Positions 32,161-40,249 of a stretch of DNA of 54,215 bases are shown piece after piece. Made by a program: the position numbers and the translations under genes. Under the pieces are notes generated by a model. It was not told where the DNA came from, made no database searches, and was given only the letters and a program-made list of their open reading frames with translations. This DNA comes from Lentzea jiangxiensis (GTDB taxonomy: Bacteria > Actinomycetota > Actinomycetes > Mycobacteriales > Pseudonocardiaceae): NCBI RefSeq assembly GCF_900104175.1, contig NZ_FNIX01000029.1:1-54215 (forward strand), read 5' to 3'. Numbering within the stretch: position 1 is the first letter of the stretch; each line of letters starts with the position of its first letter.

Positions 32161-32303
32161 GGACGGCGGGACCTTCAGTTGTCCACCGGCTGTTGAGTGT
32201 TTGACCTGCGTCTTCACTGGTCGCGGTGAATGACGGACCGGTCGTGCCGGCCGCGCCCGACGCCCCGCGTTCCTCCACCGGCCCACGGCCGGGGCACATC
32301 GGA

Positions 32304-33152
32304 CTAGCCCCGCGACGCCGCCGCCTGGATCACCTTGCTGAACCGCGACGCGGCTTCCTCGTTCGTGTGCTTGAACCCGAGCGACGGCTCGGTCAGCTCC
32401 AGTTCGAGCAGCACCGGTTCGCCGTCCGGCCCCTCGACGACGTCCACGCGTGCGTACAGGAAGTCGCTGCGCCGCAACGAGAGCAGGTCCGCGGCCACGT
32501 CGAGCACCTGCTCACCGAGCTCCACCTGACGGCGCGACGGCTCGATGCTCCCGAGGCGTTCCTCGACGTAGAGCCCGGACTCCGCCTCGGCCAGACCTTG
32601 GGCCAGCATCGGTCCCTTGTGGAACGCGTGCGAGTACTCACCGGCGAAGAACACCAGCGCGGTCTCGCCGTTCGCGTCCACACTGGACTGGTAGGGCTGC
32701 ACCAGCGCCTTGCCACCCAGGGCCTCGAGGTGTGCGGAACCCTCGGCGTGGTCGGTGAACCGGCCGGCGCCGCGCGACCCCGCACCGACGGCGGGCTTCA
32801 CCACGAACTCCCCGGCGGGGAAGACGACGTCTTGTCCGGGGAGCACGACGGCGGTGGGCACCACGGCGACGCCGCGCTCGGCGAGCTCGACCATGTACGA
32901 CTTGTCGGTGTTCCACCGCACCACCGGCAGCGGGTTCGCCAGTCCGCGCACCCCGGCACACCACGTCAGGAACTCGTCGAGCCGGTCCGGGTAGTCCCAG
33001 GTCGTGCGCAGCACCACGAGGTCGGCCGTAACGGGCCCGCCCCACGGCTGCCACACGACCTCCACGCCGTCGCGCTCCAGCGCGGCGACGAGTGCTTCCT
33101 CGTCGCCGTCGCCGGAGGGCAGCCGGTCGCACGAGGCGAGCACGACCTTCAT
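32304..33152 (-). CDS. ATP-grasp enzyme (RimK/DcsG-like)
   Basis: 282 residues of the ATP-grasp superfamily, which ligates a carboxylate to an amine or similar group via an acyl phosphate. Motifs seen: VLRTTWDYPDRLDEFL and RWNTDKSYMVELAERGVAVVPT in the N-terminal lobe, FVVKPAVGAGSRGAGRF (ATP-binding lysine and glycine loop), and LLELELTEPSLGF with the Mg-binding glutamates. It resembles the D-cycloserine ligase DcsG group, but no cycloserine genes are present. Its ATG overlaps the stop of the upstream 100-residue gene. Confidence 0.82.
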   Translation of the reverse strand: MKVVLASCDRLPSGDGDEEALVAALERDGVEVVWQPWGGPVTADLVVLRTTWDYPDRLDEFLTWCAGVRGLANPLPVVRWNTDKSYMVELAERGVAVVPTAVVLPGQDVVFPAGEFVVKPAVGAGSRGAGRFTDHAEGSAHLEALGGKALVQPYQSSVDANGETALVFFAGEYSHAFHKGPMLAQGLAEAESGLYVEERLGSIEPSRRQVELGEQVLDVAADLLSLRRSDFLYARVDVVEGPDGEPVLLELELTEPSLGFKHTNEEAASRFSKVIQAAASRG

Positions 33153-33451
33153 GACTGCATCTTGGCCATCTTGCGGCGGTGGGCGGGACCGATCTTCGTG
33201 GCGGCGGTGGTCTCGCGGTCCCACTCGGCCGCCTCGACGTCGGCGGCGGCTTCGACGGCGGCTTCGACGGCGGCCGTGGCGGACTCGACGTCCTTCGTCA
33301 TGACGTCGCCCATGGCGCCGTCCGCGCCGACCAGCACGATGCGCGCGCCGGCGCGGCCGATCGGTTCGACGACGGCCTTGACGGCCGTGCCGGGCTTGCC
33401 GTGGGCCTTCACGAAGTCGGCGATGCGCTTCTGCGCGGTTTGATCAGACAC
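33149..33451 (-). CDS. conserved-looking hypothetical protein, 100 residues
   Basis: A soluble basic protein with a compact N-terminal half (TAQKRIADFVKAHGKPG, then EPIGRAGARIVLVGADGAMGDVM) and an alanine/glutamate-rich helix, ending in RRKMAKMQS. I do not recognise the family. It is coupled by ATGA to the ATP-grasp gene. A TACAGT -10 (33463-33458, minus strand) ends seven bases before GTG 33451, so a leaderless transcript is likely; GTG 33457 is an alternative two codons upstream. Confidence 0.65.
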   Translation of the reverse strand: MSDQTAQKRIADFVKAHGKPGTAVKAVVEPIGRAGARIVLVGADGAMGDVMTKDVESATAAVEAAVEAAADVEAAEWDRETTAATKIGPAHRRKMAKMQS

Positions 33452-33457
33452 CCCCAC

Positions 33458-33479
33458 ACTGTAAAACCAGCGAGTAGCT
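33458..33479. promoter_or_regulatory. overlapping divergent leaderless promoters
   Basis: TACAGT on the minus strand (33463-33458) and TAGCTT on the plus strand (33474-33479) each end 6-8 bases before a GTG start (33451 minus, 33488 plus). The two start codons are only 36 bases apart, so each -10 must sit within or against the other's -35. Confidence 0.45.
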
Positions 33480-33487
33480 TCAGCCGG

Positions 33488-35074
33488 GTGAGCACCGACA
33501 CGCTGGCGTCCTTCCTCTCCTGGTACTTCGACCACCACCCCGCCCACGCGGCCTCGGCCGGTTCGCTCGAGCACTACTCGACGTTCGGGGACTTCTCCGC
33601 CTCCGCGTTCGAGCAGCGGGCCCGGGAGAAGGAGGCGTGGCTGGCGCGGCTCGAGCCGTTGCCGGCGTCGGTGGACCGGGATCTCGCGCTGTCGGTGCTG
33701 CGCGGGTCGTCGGCGGCGGAGACGTGGCCGGGGTGGCGGCGCGATCCGCACGAGTACTCCGGGATCGTGTTCTTCGGGCTGCTGGGGCCGTTCCTGCACA
33801 GGTTGCTGCCCGAGGCCGAGCTGGTCGAGCCGGCGGTGGCGAAGCTGCGGGAGGTGCCGTCGGTCCTCGCCGCCGCGGAGGCGAACCTCGACCCGTCCCT
33901 CGCGTCGGAGCTGGTCGTGCGCAGGGCGCTCGGGCAGGTGCGGACGGGGCGGTCGTTCCTGCTGGAGTCGTTGCCGCTGCAGGTGTCGTCACCCGAGCTG
34001 CGCGCGGTGCTGGTCGAGGCGGCCGGGCCCGCGGCCGAGGCGTTCGACCGGCACGCGGCGTTCCTGGAGGACCTGGCCCTGCGCGCGAGCGGCGACTGGC
34101 GGATGGGCGAGAAGCTCTATTCGGCCCTGTTGCAGGACAAGGAGCTGCTCGGGTACGGGGCGCCGGAGCTGCACCAGCGCGGGCAGGACGCGTACGCGTC
34201 GCTGGAGGCCGAGCTGGAGGAGCTGGCGGGCGCGGAGGACTGGCGGGCGGTGATGAGCTCGTTGCAGGACGACCACCCACCGACGCTGGAGGCGATGCGT
34301 GCCGAGTACGAGGCGGAGACCTCACGGGCGCGGGCGGCGTTGGTGGAGCACTCGCTGGTCACGATGCCCGAGGGCGAGGACTGCCGGGTGGTGCCGTCGC
34401 CGCCGTTCCAGCGGGCGATCATGTCGGTGGCGAGCTACCTCGGACCGCCGCCGCTGACGTCACGGCGGGTCGGGTACTTCTTCGTGCCGTTCACGCCCGA
34501 CGGCGCCACGGACGAGCAGGTCGCGCACCGGCTGCGCACCAACGCGCGGTCGCAGCTGCCGACGATCTCGGTGCACGAGGCCTACCCCGGGCACCACTGG
34601 CACTCGGCGTGGCTGGCGGCGCAGGGGCCCGCGCACCCGTTGCGCAAGGTGTTCCGGACGTCGTACTTCTCCGAGGGCTGGGCGCTGTACTCGGAGAAGC
34701 TGCTGCGGTCGGTCGGGTACTACACGACGAGGGGCGCTCTCATGGGCCACGTCGAGGCGCGGCTGTTCCGGGCGGCGCGGATGATCGTCGACACGGCGCT
34801 GCACTGCGGTGACATGACCCCCGCTGAGGCCGAGTCGTTCATGGTGGCGCGCACGGCGCTGACGCCGGGCACGGCCGCCGGCGAGGTCAAGCGGTACTGC
34901 GCGTGGCCGACGCAGGCGCCGTCGTACCTGACGGGGGCGTTGGAGATCGACGCGATCCGCGAGGAGTACCTGGCCGCGGGGCTGGGGTCGTTGCGCGACT
35001 TCCACGACCGGATCGCCGGGTCCGGCGCGCTGCCGCTCGGGCTCGCGCGCCGGGTGGCCCTGGGCGAGGACTAG
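33488..35074 (+). CDS. DUF885 family zinc metallopeptidase-like protein
   Basis: 528 residues of the DUF885 family. The metal site HEAYPGHHW is near residue 362 and the downstream glutamate in YFSEGWALYSEKL near 395, giving an HExxxH zinc site of carboxypeptidase type. The rest is helical. There is no signal peptide, so it is cytoplasmic; substrate unknown. It ends with a four-base overlap with the convergent GH128-like gene. Confidence 0.85.
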   Translation: MSTDTLASFLSWYFDHHPAHAASAGSLEHYSTFGDFSASAFEQRAREKEAWLARLEPLPASVDRDLALSVLRGSSAAETWPGWRRDPHEYSGIVFFGLLGPFLHRLLPEAELVEPAVAKLREVPSVLAAAEANLDPSLASELVVRRALGQVRTGRSFLLESLPLQVSSPELRAVLVEAAGPAAEAFDRHAAFLEDLALRASGDWRMGEKLYSALLQDKELLGYGAPELHQRGQDAYASLEAELEELAGAEDWRAVMSSLQDDHPPTLEAMRAEYEAETSRARAALVEHSLVTMPEGEDCRVVPSPPFQRAIMSVASYLGPPPLTSRRVGYFFVPFTPDGATDEQVAHRLRTNARSQLPTISVHEAYPGHHWHSAWLAAQGPAHPLRKVFRTSYFSEGWALYSEKLLRSVGYYTTRGALMGHVEARLFRAARMIVDTALHCGDMTPAEAESFMVARTALTPGTAAGEVKRYCAWPTQAPSYLTGALEIDAIREEYLAAGLGSLRDFHDRIAGSGALPLGLARRVALGED

Positions 35075-35859
35075 GCGCGCTGGTAGGCGCGGCCCGCCGC
35101 GGTGAGGGCCGTGCCGGTGGAGAGACCGGTCGGGCTGGTCTTGGTGGAGAGCGTGAACCACGCGTACCGCTCCACGAACGGCAGCCCGTCGAGCATCCTG
35201 GCCGACGCGGTGATGAAGGCGGTCTGCTGCTGTTCGGTGGGGTGGACCGCCCGGCCGGAACGCCAGTCGATCAGCGCGTACTCGGTGAGCCAGATCGGTT
35301 TGCCGTAACGGGCGTGCACGTTGCGCAGGTAGGACTCCAGGTGTCCGGTGGCCGCGCTGGAGAAGTCCTGGCCGTACCAGTGGATCGGGATGAAGTCGAC
35401 GCGCAGGTTGCGCGCCTTCGCGCCGGCCATGAACCGGTCGAGCCAGCCGCCGGCGACGTCACCGCCGAACGCGACCGCGGGTGCGCCGAGCCGCAGACCG
35501 GTGCTCTGCAGGCGGGGCCACAGGTCGAGGGCGCGTTCGACGGTCATGTCGGCCTGGCCCGCCAGGTCGGGCTCGTTGAACCCGAGCAGCTGCCGGCCGC
35601 TGGCCTTGGCGTTGCGGAGCTCGGCGTCGGTGACGCTGGCGGCGCCCCAGATCATCGGGACGAACTCGGCGCTGCTCTGGATCCCCCGCCGGTCGGAGGC
35701 CCAGTTGTAGTACCAGCGGGCGTCCAGCGCGGCCATCGCGGCGCCGGCCGGGCCGGGGTCGTCGGCCGCGTTCACGCCCTTCTTGGCGGAGACGGCGTGT
35801 GATGGAAGCGCTCCCATGAGCAGCAGGCATGCGATCAGCAGCAGGGTTGTTTTTCGCAT
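35071..35859 (-). CDS. secreted glycoside hydrolase of the GH128/Asl1-like family
   Basis: 262 residues. A signal peptide (basic MRKTT, hydrophobic core to about residue 20, cleavage after SHA) precedes a TIM-barrel catalytic domain. The acid/base glutamate is probably in GFNEPD (near 95) and the nucleophile in WLTEYA (near 198). FIPIHWYGQD is a typical strand. Members cleave beta-1,3-glucans, so a role against fungal walls is reasonable. It is monocistronic and divergent from qor. Confidence 0.82.
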   Translation of the reverse strand: MRKTTLLLIACLLLMGALPSHAVSAKKGVNAADDPGPAGAAMAALDARWYYNWASDRRGIQSSAEFVPMIWGAASVTDAELRNAKASGRQLLGFNEPDLAGQADMTVERALDLWPRLQSTGLRLGAPAVAFGGDVAGGWLDRFMAGAKARNLRVDFIPIHWYGQDFSSAATGHLESYLRNVHARYGKPIWLTEYALIDWRSGRAVHPTEQQQTAFITASARMLDGLPFVERYAWFTLSTKTSPTGLSTGTALTAAGRAYQRA

Positions 35860-35968
35860 GCACCGGTCTTACCAGTCCGGCGAGCTCGTTTTGCCCGTAC
35901 GGGCCGGGAGCGGGAACATCGGGTCGTTCACCGGGGTTGTCCCAGGTTGAGCCGATCCAGGAGGACAG

Positions 35969-36910
35969 ATGCCCAAGGCAGTGGTGGTGCGGGAGACCGG
36001 TGGTCCCGAGGTGCTGGAGCACGCGGAGGTGCAGGCCCGCACTCCCGGCGACGGCGAGCTGCTGGTCCGCACGGCCGCGGCCGGCGTGAACTACATCGAC
36101 ACCTACCAGCGCAGCGGCGCCTACCGGATCCCGCTCCCCACCACGCTCGGCCTGGAGGGCGCGGGCGAGGTCGTCGTGTCGAACTCCCCCGACTTCGCCG
36201 CCGGGGACGAGGTCGCGTGGATGAGCGTGCTGGGCAGCTACGCGTCCGAGGTCGTCGTGCCGGCGTCCGCGGCGGTCCGGGTCCCCGCGGAGCTCGACGT
36301 GGAACTGGCCGCGGCCTCGTTGCTGCAGGGCGTCACCGCGCACTACCTCGTGCACTCGACGTACGCCGTGAAGGAGGGCGACCGGGTGCTGGTGCACGCG
36401 GCCGCCGGTGGCGTCGGCCTGCTGCTGACGCAGTGGGCGAAGGCGAAGGGCGCGGTCGTCGTGGCGACGGTGTCGACCGACGAGAAGGAGGCGCTGGCCA
36501 GGGAGGCGGGCGCGGACCAGGTGCTGCGGTACGGCGACTTCGCCTCGCAGATCGAGAAGGTCGACGTCGTGTACGACGGCGTCGGGCGCGACACGTTCGA
36601 CCAGTCGCTGGCGTCGTTGAAGCCGCGCGGCCTGCTGGCGCTGTTCGGGGCGTCGTCCGGAGCGGTCCCGCCGGTGGACCCGCAGCGGCTGAACGCGGCC
36701 GGATCCGTGTTCCTCACGCGTCCGTCGACCGGCGCGTACCTGCTCGACCGGGCCGAGTTCGAGTGGCGGGCCGCCGACCTGTTCGGCGCGATCGCGTCCG
36801 GTGAGCTGAACGTCCGGATCGGCGGGCGTTACGAACTGGAGGAGGCGGCTCAGGCGCACACGGACCTCCAGTCGCGCAAGACGACCGGGAAGCTGCTGCT
36901 CCTGCCGTGA
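35969..36910 (+). CDS. qor: NADPH:quinone oxidoreductase, zinc-free MDR family
   Basis: 313 residues. The family features are an N-terminal GroES-like part (TAAAGVNYIDTYQRSGAY, without zinc ligands) and a Rossmann part with AAAGGVGLLLTQWAKAKGA, which binds NADPH. It reduces quinones or related enones. AGGAGG stands five bases before ATG 35969, so the start is secure. It equals Rv1454c, which sits between ctaA and ctaB in mycobacteria, as here. Confidence 0.9.
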   Translation: MPKAVVVRETGGPEVLEHAEVQARTPGDGELLVRTAAAGVNYIDTYQRSGAYRIPLPTTLGLEGAGEVVVSNSPDFAAGDEVAWMSVLGSYASEVVVPASAAVRVPAELDVELAAASLLQGVTAHYLVHSTYAVKEGDRVLVHAAAGGVGLLLTQWAKAKGAVVVATVSTDEKEALAREAGADQVLRYGDFASQIEKVDVVYDGVGRDTFDQSLASLKPRGLLALFGASSGAVPPVDPQRLNAAGSVFLTRPSTGAYLLDRAEFEWRAADLFGAIASGELNVRIGGRYELEEAAQAHTDLQSRKTTGKLLLLP

Positions 36911-36915
36911 CGGCG

Positions 36916-36958
36916 AACGGCCCCGGACCGCCCTCTTGGGCTTGCGTTCCGGGGGCCG
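36916..36958. terminator. bidirectional terminator between qor and the FKBP gene
   Basis: ACGGCCCCGGA pairs with TCCGGGGGCCGT (one bulged G) around a 20-base loop, between the convergent stops at 36910 and 36969. Confidence 0.7.
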
Positions 36959-36968
36959 TCGTCGCTCG

Positions 36969-37496
36969 TCAGGCGGAGGGGGTGACCTTCACGCCGTCGA
37001 TCACGAAGACCAGCGTCTCGTTCGGCTTGATGCCCTGGCCGCCCTTGCCGTAGCCCTTGGCCGGCGGGACGATCAGCAGACGGCGGCCCTTCTCCTTGAG
37101 GCCGACGATGCCCTCGTTCCAGCCGTCGATGACCGGCGCCTGGCCGACGTTCTCCACGTCGAACGGCGCGCCGCGCTCGAAGGAGCTGTCCAGCACCTTC
37201 TTGTCGCTGAACGTCGTCAGCTGGTAGTTGACGGTGGCCGTCGTGCCCGTCTTCACCTCTTCGCCGGTGCCCTGCACCAGGTCCTTGACGATGAGCTCGT
37301 CGGTGGGCTTGCACGCGGGGATCTCGACCTTGGGCGCCGACCCGAAGTCGCCGGAGACCTTGAAGTCGTCGGCCTTGCAGGGGTTCGTCGGGGTCGCGGT
37401 GGAGCCGCCCGAGGAGGGCTGGGCGGAGCTGCCGCACCCGGCCAGGCCGGTGGCCGCCGCGAGCGCCAGGGACGCGATGAGCAGGACGTTGCGCAT
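36969..37496 (-). CDS. FKBP-type peptidyl-prolyl isomerase lipoprotein
   Basis: 175 residues. A signal peptide ends in lipobox LAGC (Cys near 21), so it is an exported lipoprotein. A short Ser/Thr/Pro linker leads to a complete FKBP domain: VNYQL, FDVENVGQAPVIDGWNEGIVGLKEKGRRLLIVPPAKGYG and LVFVIDGVKV, with the usual binding-pocket tyrosine, phenylalanine and tryptophan positions filled. It assists folding of exported proteins at the cell surface. ATG 37496 follows a TACGCT element by about eight bases. Confidence 0.9.
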   Translation of the reverse strand: MRNVLLIASLALAAATGLAGCGSSAQPSSGGSTATPTNPCKADDFKVSGDFGSAPKVEIPACKPTDELIVKDLVQGTGEEVKTGTTATVNYQLTTFSDKKVLDSSFERGAPFDVENVGQAPVIDGWNEGIVGLKEKGRRLLIVPPAKGYGKGGQGIKPNETLVFVIDGVKVTPSA

Positions 37497-37881
37497 GGTG
37501 CGTGAGCGTATTCGGAGTGGTGTTAGCCGGGCGTAGCAGGCCGGGCGAGCGTGCTCGGGCGGTGGCCCGCGGACTCGGCCTGGTGGACCAAAGGCGGGCA
37601 ACGCCGAGCGGGCGAAAACACACGGCTTGGGTGCTTTCGGGTGGGTGGGTCACCCTCATCCGACACGTTGAGGGCAACCGGCGACTTTGTGTCACCGAAG
37701 TACACGTATGCGGGCTGCCCACCGGGTTCATACACGCTTATTCCGGCCGTGGATGTCGCACGAACAGCAGCTTCCTTATCTTTTGACCGGCGCGTACAGT
37801 AACTCCTCGCACTTGATCGGACACCGCCCGCATTCGTCCGTTCGGGTAGCGGCCAATCTGGTGATGCAGGAGGTGGAACTC
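37497..37881. other. long intergenic region before the two-TM/cupin/HD cassette
   Basis: 385 bases between the divergent FKBP and two-TM genes. A -10-like TACGCT for the FKBP gene lies near 37505-37510 on the minus strand. A TACAGT at 37793-37798 could serve the plus-strand gene, but no convincing -35 accompanies it. I see no gene, RNA family or strong palindrome in the rest. Confidence 0.5.
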
Positions 37882-38886
37882 GTGTCCGCGGAGGCCGGAG
37901 GCATCCGCAGCAACCTGATCCAGGAGTTGTTCTGGACTCGGACCGGGTTGCTCCTCCTCATACTCGTCGTGACGTCCGGTGCGTCGCTGGCCATTTCCAG
38001 TCAAATGGATTCCGGGGCAGCGAGAAACCTGCTGACAGCACTGGGCACCGGCACTCTCATTTCGGCTGTCGTGAGCTTCACGCAAACGTTGATCACGTCG
38101 AAAGCGGCGCAGAAAGCGCTTCTCGCTCCCGTGGTCGAGGAGAGCCGCAAAGCGCTCAAGGAGCTGAGCGAGGAGTACCGGGCGCTGGACCGGGAGTTCT
38201 TCCCCAGCCACGTGTTCGAGCCGACGGCCACGCCGGACCCGGTGTTCAACCAGCTGATGATGCAGGACCTGGAGCGGACCCGGCTGTACTGCTTCCGCGG
38301 CTTCGCCGGGCGGTACGCGGCGGGAAGGGTGCTGCTCAGCCAGTCGGAGTGCGAGCTCAGGGCCGTGCTGGCCGACCCGCGCGACGACAACGCCCTGAGC
38401 GGGCGGGCGCGGTACCTGTTGCGCAACGAGGGCGCGGACGGCGATTACGAGGAGATCCAGAAGCGGCTCAAGGAACAGATCCGAATAGGACTCGTCGGGT
38501 TGTTCGCGGCACGCAGCCGGTGCAGCCGGATCGACGTCACCATCGTGTCGGATCCGCCTCTGGACCGCCTCGAACTGTTCGACGACTCGGCGTGGCTCAC
38601 GCTCTACAGCAACACCGCGGGAGTGCTGAGGCCGTATCCGCGCACGTTGCGGTTCACCGAGAGTTCGTTCCTTTACGCGATGGAACGCGCGGAGTTCCTG
38701 CGCATCAGCAATTCCAGGGCCGGCTACCACTTCGCCATCACACCGGGAACGTCGCGCACCGACTTCCTGGCGTTGTTCGAGAAGATCACCGGCGAGACTC
38801 TCACCCAAGGCGGTTTCGCGGAACTGGAGGACAAGTTCCACGCATTCCGCCGCGAATTCTCCGCATCCGCTCAGTTGAGGAGCTGA
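37882..38886 (+). CDS. two-TM membrane protein with unassigned C-terminal domain
   Basis: 334 residues. Two membrane helices lie at about 20-40 and 49-71, then a charged helix (KAAQKALLAPVVEESRKALKELSEEYRAL) and a soluble C-terminal domain of about 220 residues with SECELRAVLADPRDDNALSGRARYLL. That pattern resembles DUF5919/PLD-like regions of signalling and effector proteins, but the HKD motif is missing and the likeness is weak. GTG 37882 is chosen for its AGGAGG eight bases upstream; ATG 37864 is possible. The next gene starts seven bases after the stop, so they are an operon. Confidence 0.75.
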   Translation: MSAEAGGIRSNLIQELFWTRTGLLLLILVVTSGASLAISSQMDSGAARNLLTALGTGTLISAVVSFTQTLITSKAAQKALLAPVVEESRKALKELSEEYRALDREFFPSHVFEPTATPDPVFNQLMMQDLERTRLYCFRGFAGRYAAGRVLLSQSECELRAVLADPRDDNALSGRARYLLRNEGADGDYEEIQKRLKEQIRIGLVGLFAARSRCSRIDVTIVSDPPLDRLELFDDSAWLTLYSNTAGVLRPYPRTLRFTESSFLYAMERAEFLRISNSRAGYHFAITPGTSRTDFLALFEKITGETLTQGGFAELEDKFHAFRREFSASAQLRS

Positions 38887-38892
38887 TCGATC

Positions 38893-39540
38893 TTGCCAGC
38901 CGAGTTCACCGGGTTGTCCGCGCTCGAGGAGCTCGCCGCCCGGGTGAAGAACGCCGAATCACCGGTCGTCGACCACTGGGCCGACATAGGCACGTGGTTC
39001 CGCGACTGGGCGGCCCGGCCGGAGCTGCGCAAGGAGATCCGTGCGCACATCGACGGGCTCACGCCCCAGCAGGCGACCTGGGTGATCGCGCACTCCCGCG
39101 AGACGACGACGCACTTCGCCTGGTGCCTGCGCGACGAGGTGGAGGAGCCGTTCACGTTCTGGTTGCACGAGTACAAGCCGCTCGCGGACTGGCGAACCGG
39201 GTACGCCGACTCCGTCCACAACCACCGCTACCACTTCTGCACCACCATTCTGAGCGGCGCCTACCTGCACGAACGCTTTGACGCGCGGCTTGGCGTCGGC
39301 GGCCGTTCGATCGTCGGCACCGAGCTCAAGAACCGCACCCAGTGCACCGAGGGCACCACGGGCACGTTGCTCGCGCACGAGTTCCACCGCATCCCACGGG
39401 CGGCGGACGGGACGATGACGTTCCTCGTGAAGTCGCGTGCCGTCACGCCGTGGAGCCTCAGCTACGACCCGGACACGGGCATCAGCCACCGCCACGTGCC
39501 CGTCGAGGACCGGCTGGAGGATCTGACGAACCGACTCTGA
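38893..39540 (+). CDS. cupin-like protein (cysteine-dioxygenase-like fold)
   Basis: 215 residues, TTG start with GAGGAG ten bases upstream. A central HNHRYHF (near 110-116) followed by LSGAYLHERF gives the first cupin metal motif (HxH plus Glu), and LLAHEFHRI (near 160) supplies the second-motif histidine. This is the layout of thiol dioxygenase-like cupins with a single Fe site. The N-terminus (VVDHWADIGTWFRDWAARPELRKEIRAHI) is helical. The substrate is unknown. It lies between the two-TM and HD genes. Confidence 0.7.
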   Translation: MPAEFTGLSALEELAARVKNAESPVVDHWADIGTWFRDWAARPELRKEIRAHIDGLTPQQATWVIAHSRETTTHFAWCLRDEVEEPFTFWLHEYKPLADWRTGYADSVHNHRYHFCTTILSGAYLHERFDARLGVGGRSIVGTELKNRTQCTEGTTGTLLAHEFHRIPRAADGTMTFLVKSRAVTPWSLSYDPDTGISHRHVPVEDRLEDLTNRL

Positions 39541-39568
39541 AGCCCCACCTGCGCCGCCGCGGCGCGCC

Positions 39569-39574
39569 TACCAT
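39569..39574 (+). promoter_or_regulatory. -10 element upstream of the HD gene
   Basis: TACCAT in the same ten-base context (CTACCATCAG) as before ctaA at 22428. It could give the HD gene its own transcript with a leader of about 20 bases. Confidence 0.4.
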
Positions 39575-39601
39575 CAGCCCACCTGGTCGGGAGGGCTGAT
39601 G

Positions 39602-40249
39602 ATGCGTACGCGCACAAGGATTCCGAGGTCTGTCATAGCGGACGTGGAGCAACGCGTGAGGCGGCTGTGCGAGGACCTCGCCGCCAAGCTGCAGTTCCAC
39701 GGGTGGCACCACGTGAGCTTCGTCCGCGACAAGTCCGTGCACTTCGCGGAGCGCAACGGCGCCGCGGTGGACGTCGTCGAGGTCGCGGCACTGGTGCACG
39801 ACCTGAACTACATGGTCCGGCGCAACTCGCTGCCCACGGACGGCGCGGCGCTGCGCAGGAAGGTCCTGTTCGTCGCCGGCGTACCGCTCGGCGACATCGA
39901 GTGGATCGAGCGGATCGTCGTCGAGGCCGAGATGCGCACCCGCTCCCGCGACATCTCACTGGAGGCGCAGGCGCTGTCGGACGCGGACACGCTGTTCAAG
40001 GCGCTGCCCGTCACGCCGGTCGTCCTCGCGCACAGGTACCTGCAGGAGAACGGCATCACGCTGCGCGAGCTCGCGCACAAGATCGTGGGCGAGCAGGTGG
40101 GCAAGGCCGACGAGGGCTACTACTTCTACGACGCGGAGGCCGCCGCGACCTACACGAAGTGGGCCGAGGCGAACCTGTCGCTGTGGCGGTGCATCGTCGA
40201 GTCGCTCGACGACCCGTGCGTGGAGGACCTGCTGACCAGCGTCACCTGA
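39602..40249 (+). CDS. HD-domain protein
   Basis: 215 residues. An HD phosphohydrolase core is visible: H33 in HGWHH, H66-D67 in LVHDLN and a distal Asp in SDADTLFK (near 127-129), so a metal-dependent phosphohydrolase, such as a nucleotidase, is plausible. ATG 39602 has GGGAGGG six bases upstream; the ATG directly before it (39599) is also possible. Its 3' end overlaps the convergent gene at 40242 by eight bases. Confidence 0.82.
   Translation: MRTRTRIPRSVIADVEQRVRRLCEDLAAKLQFHGWHHVSFVRDKSVHFAERNGAAVDVVEVAALVHDLNYMVRRNSLPTDGAALRRKVLFVAGVPLGDIEWIERIVVEAEMRTRSRDISLEAQALSDADTLFKALPVTPVVLAHRYLQENGITLRELAHKIVGEQVGKADEGYYFYDAEAAATYTKWAEANLSLWRCIVESLDDPCVEDLLTSVT

Noticed and set aside
37502..37802. 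Short frames on both strands upstream of the two-TM gene
   Set aside because: No ribosome sites, no hydrophobic or domain pattern, and they overlap the FKBP promoter.
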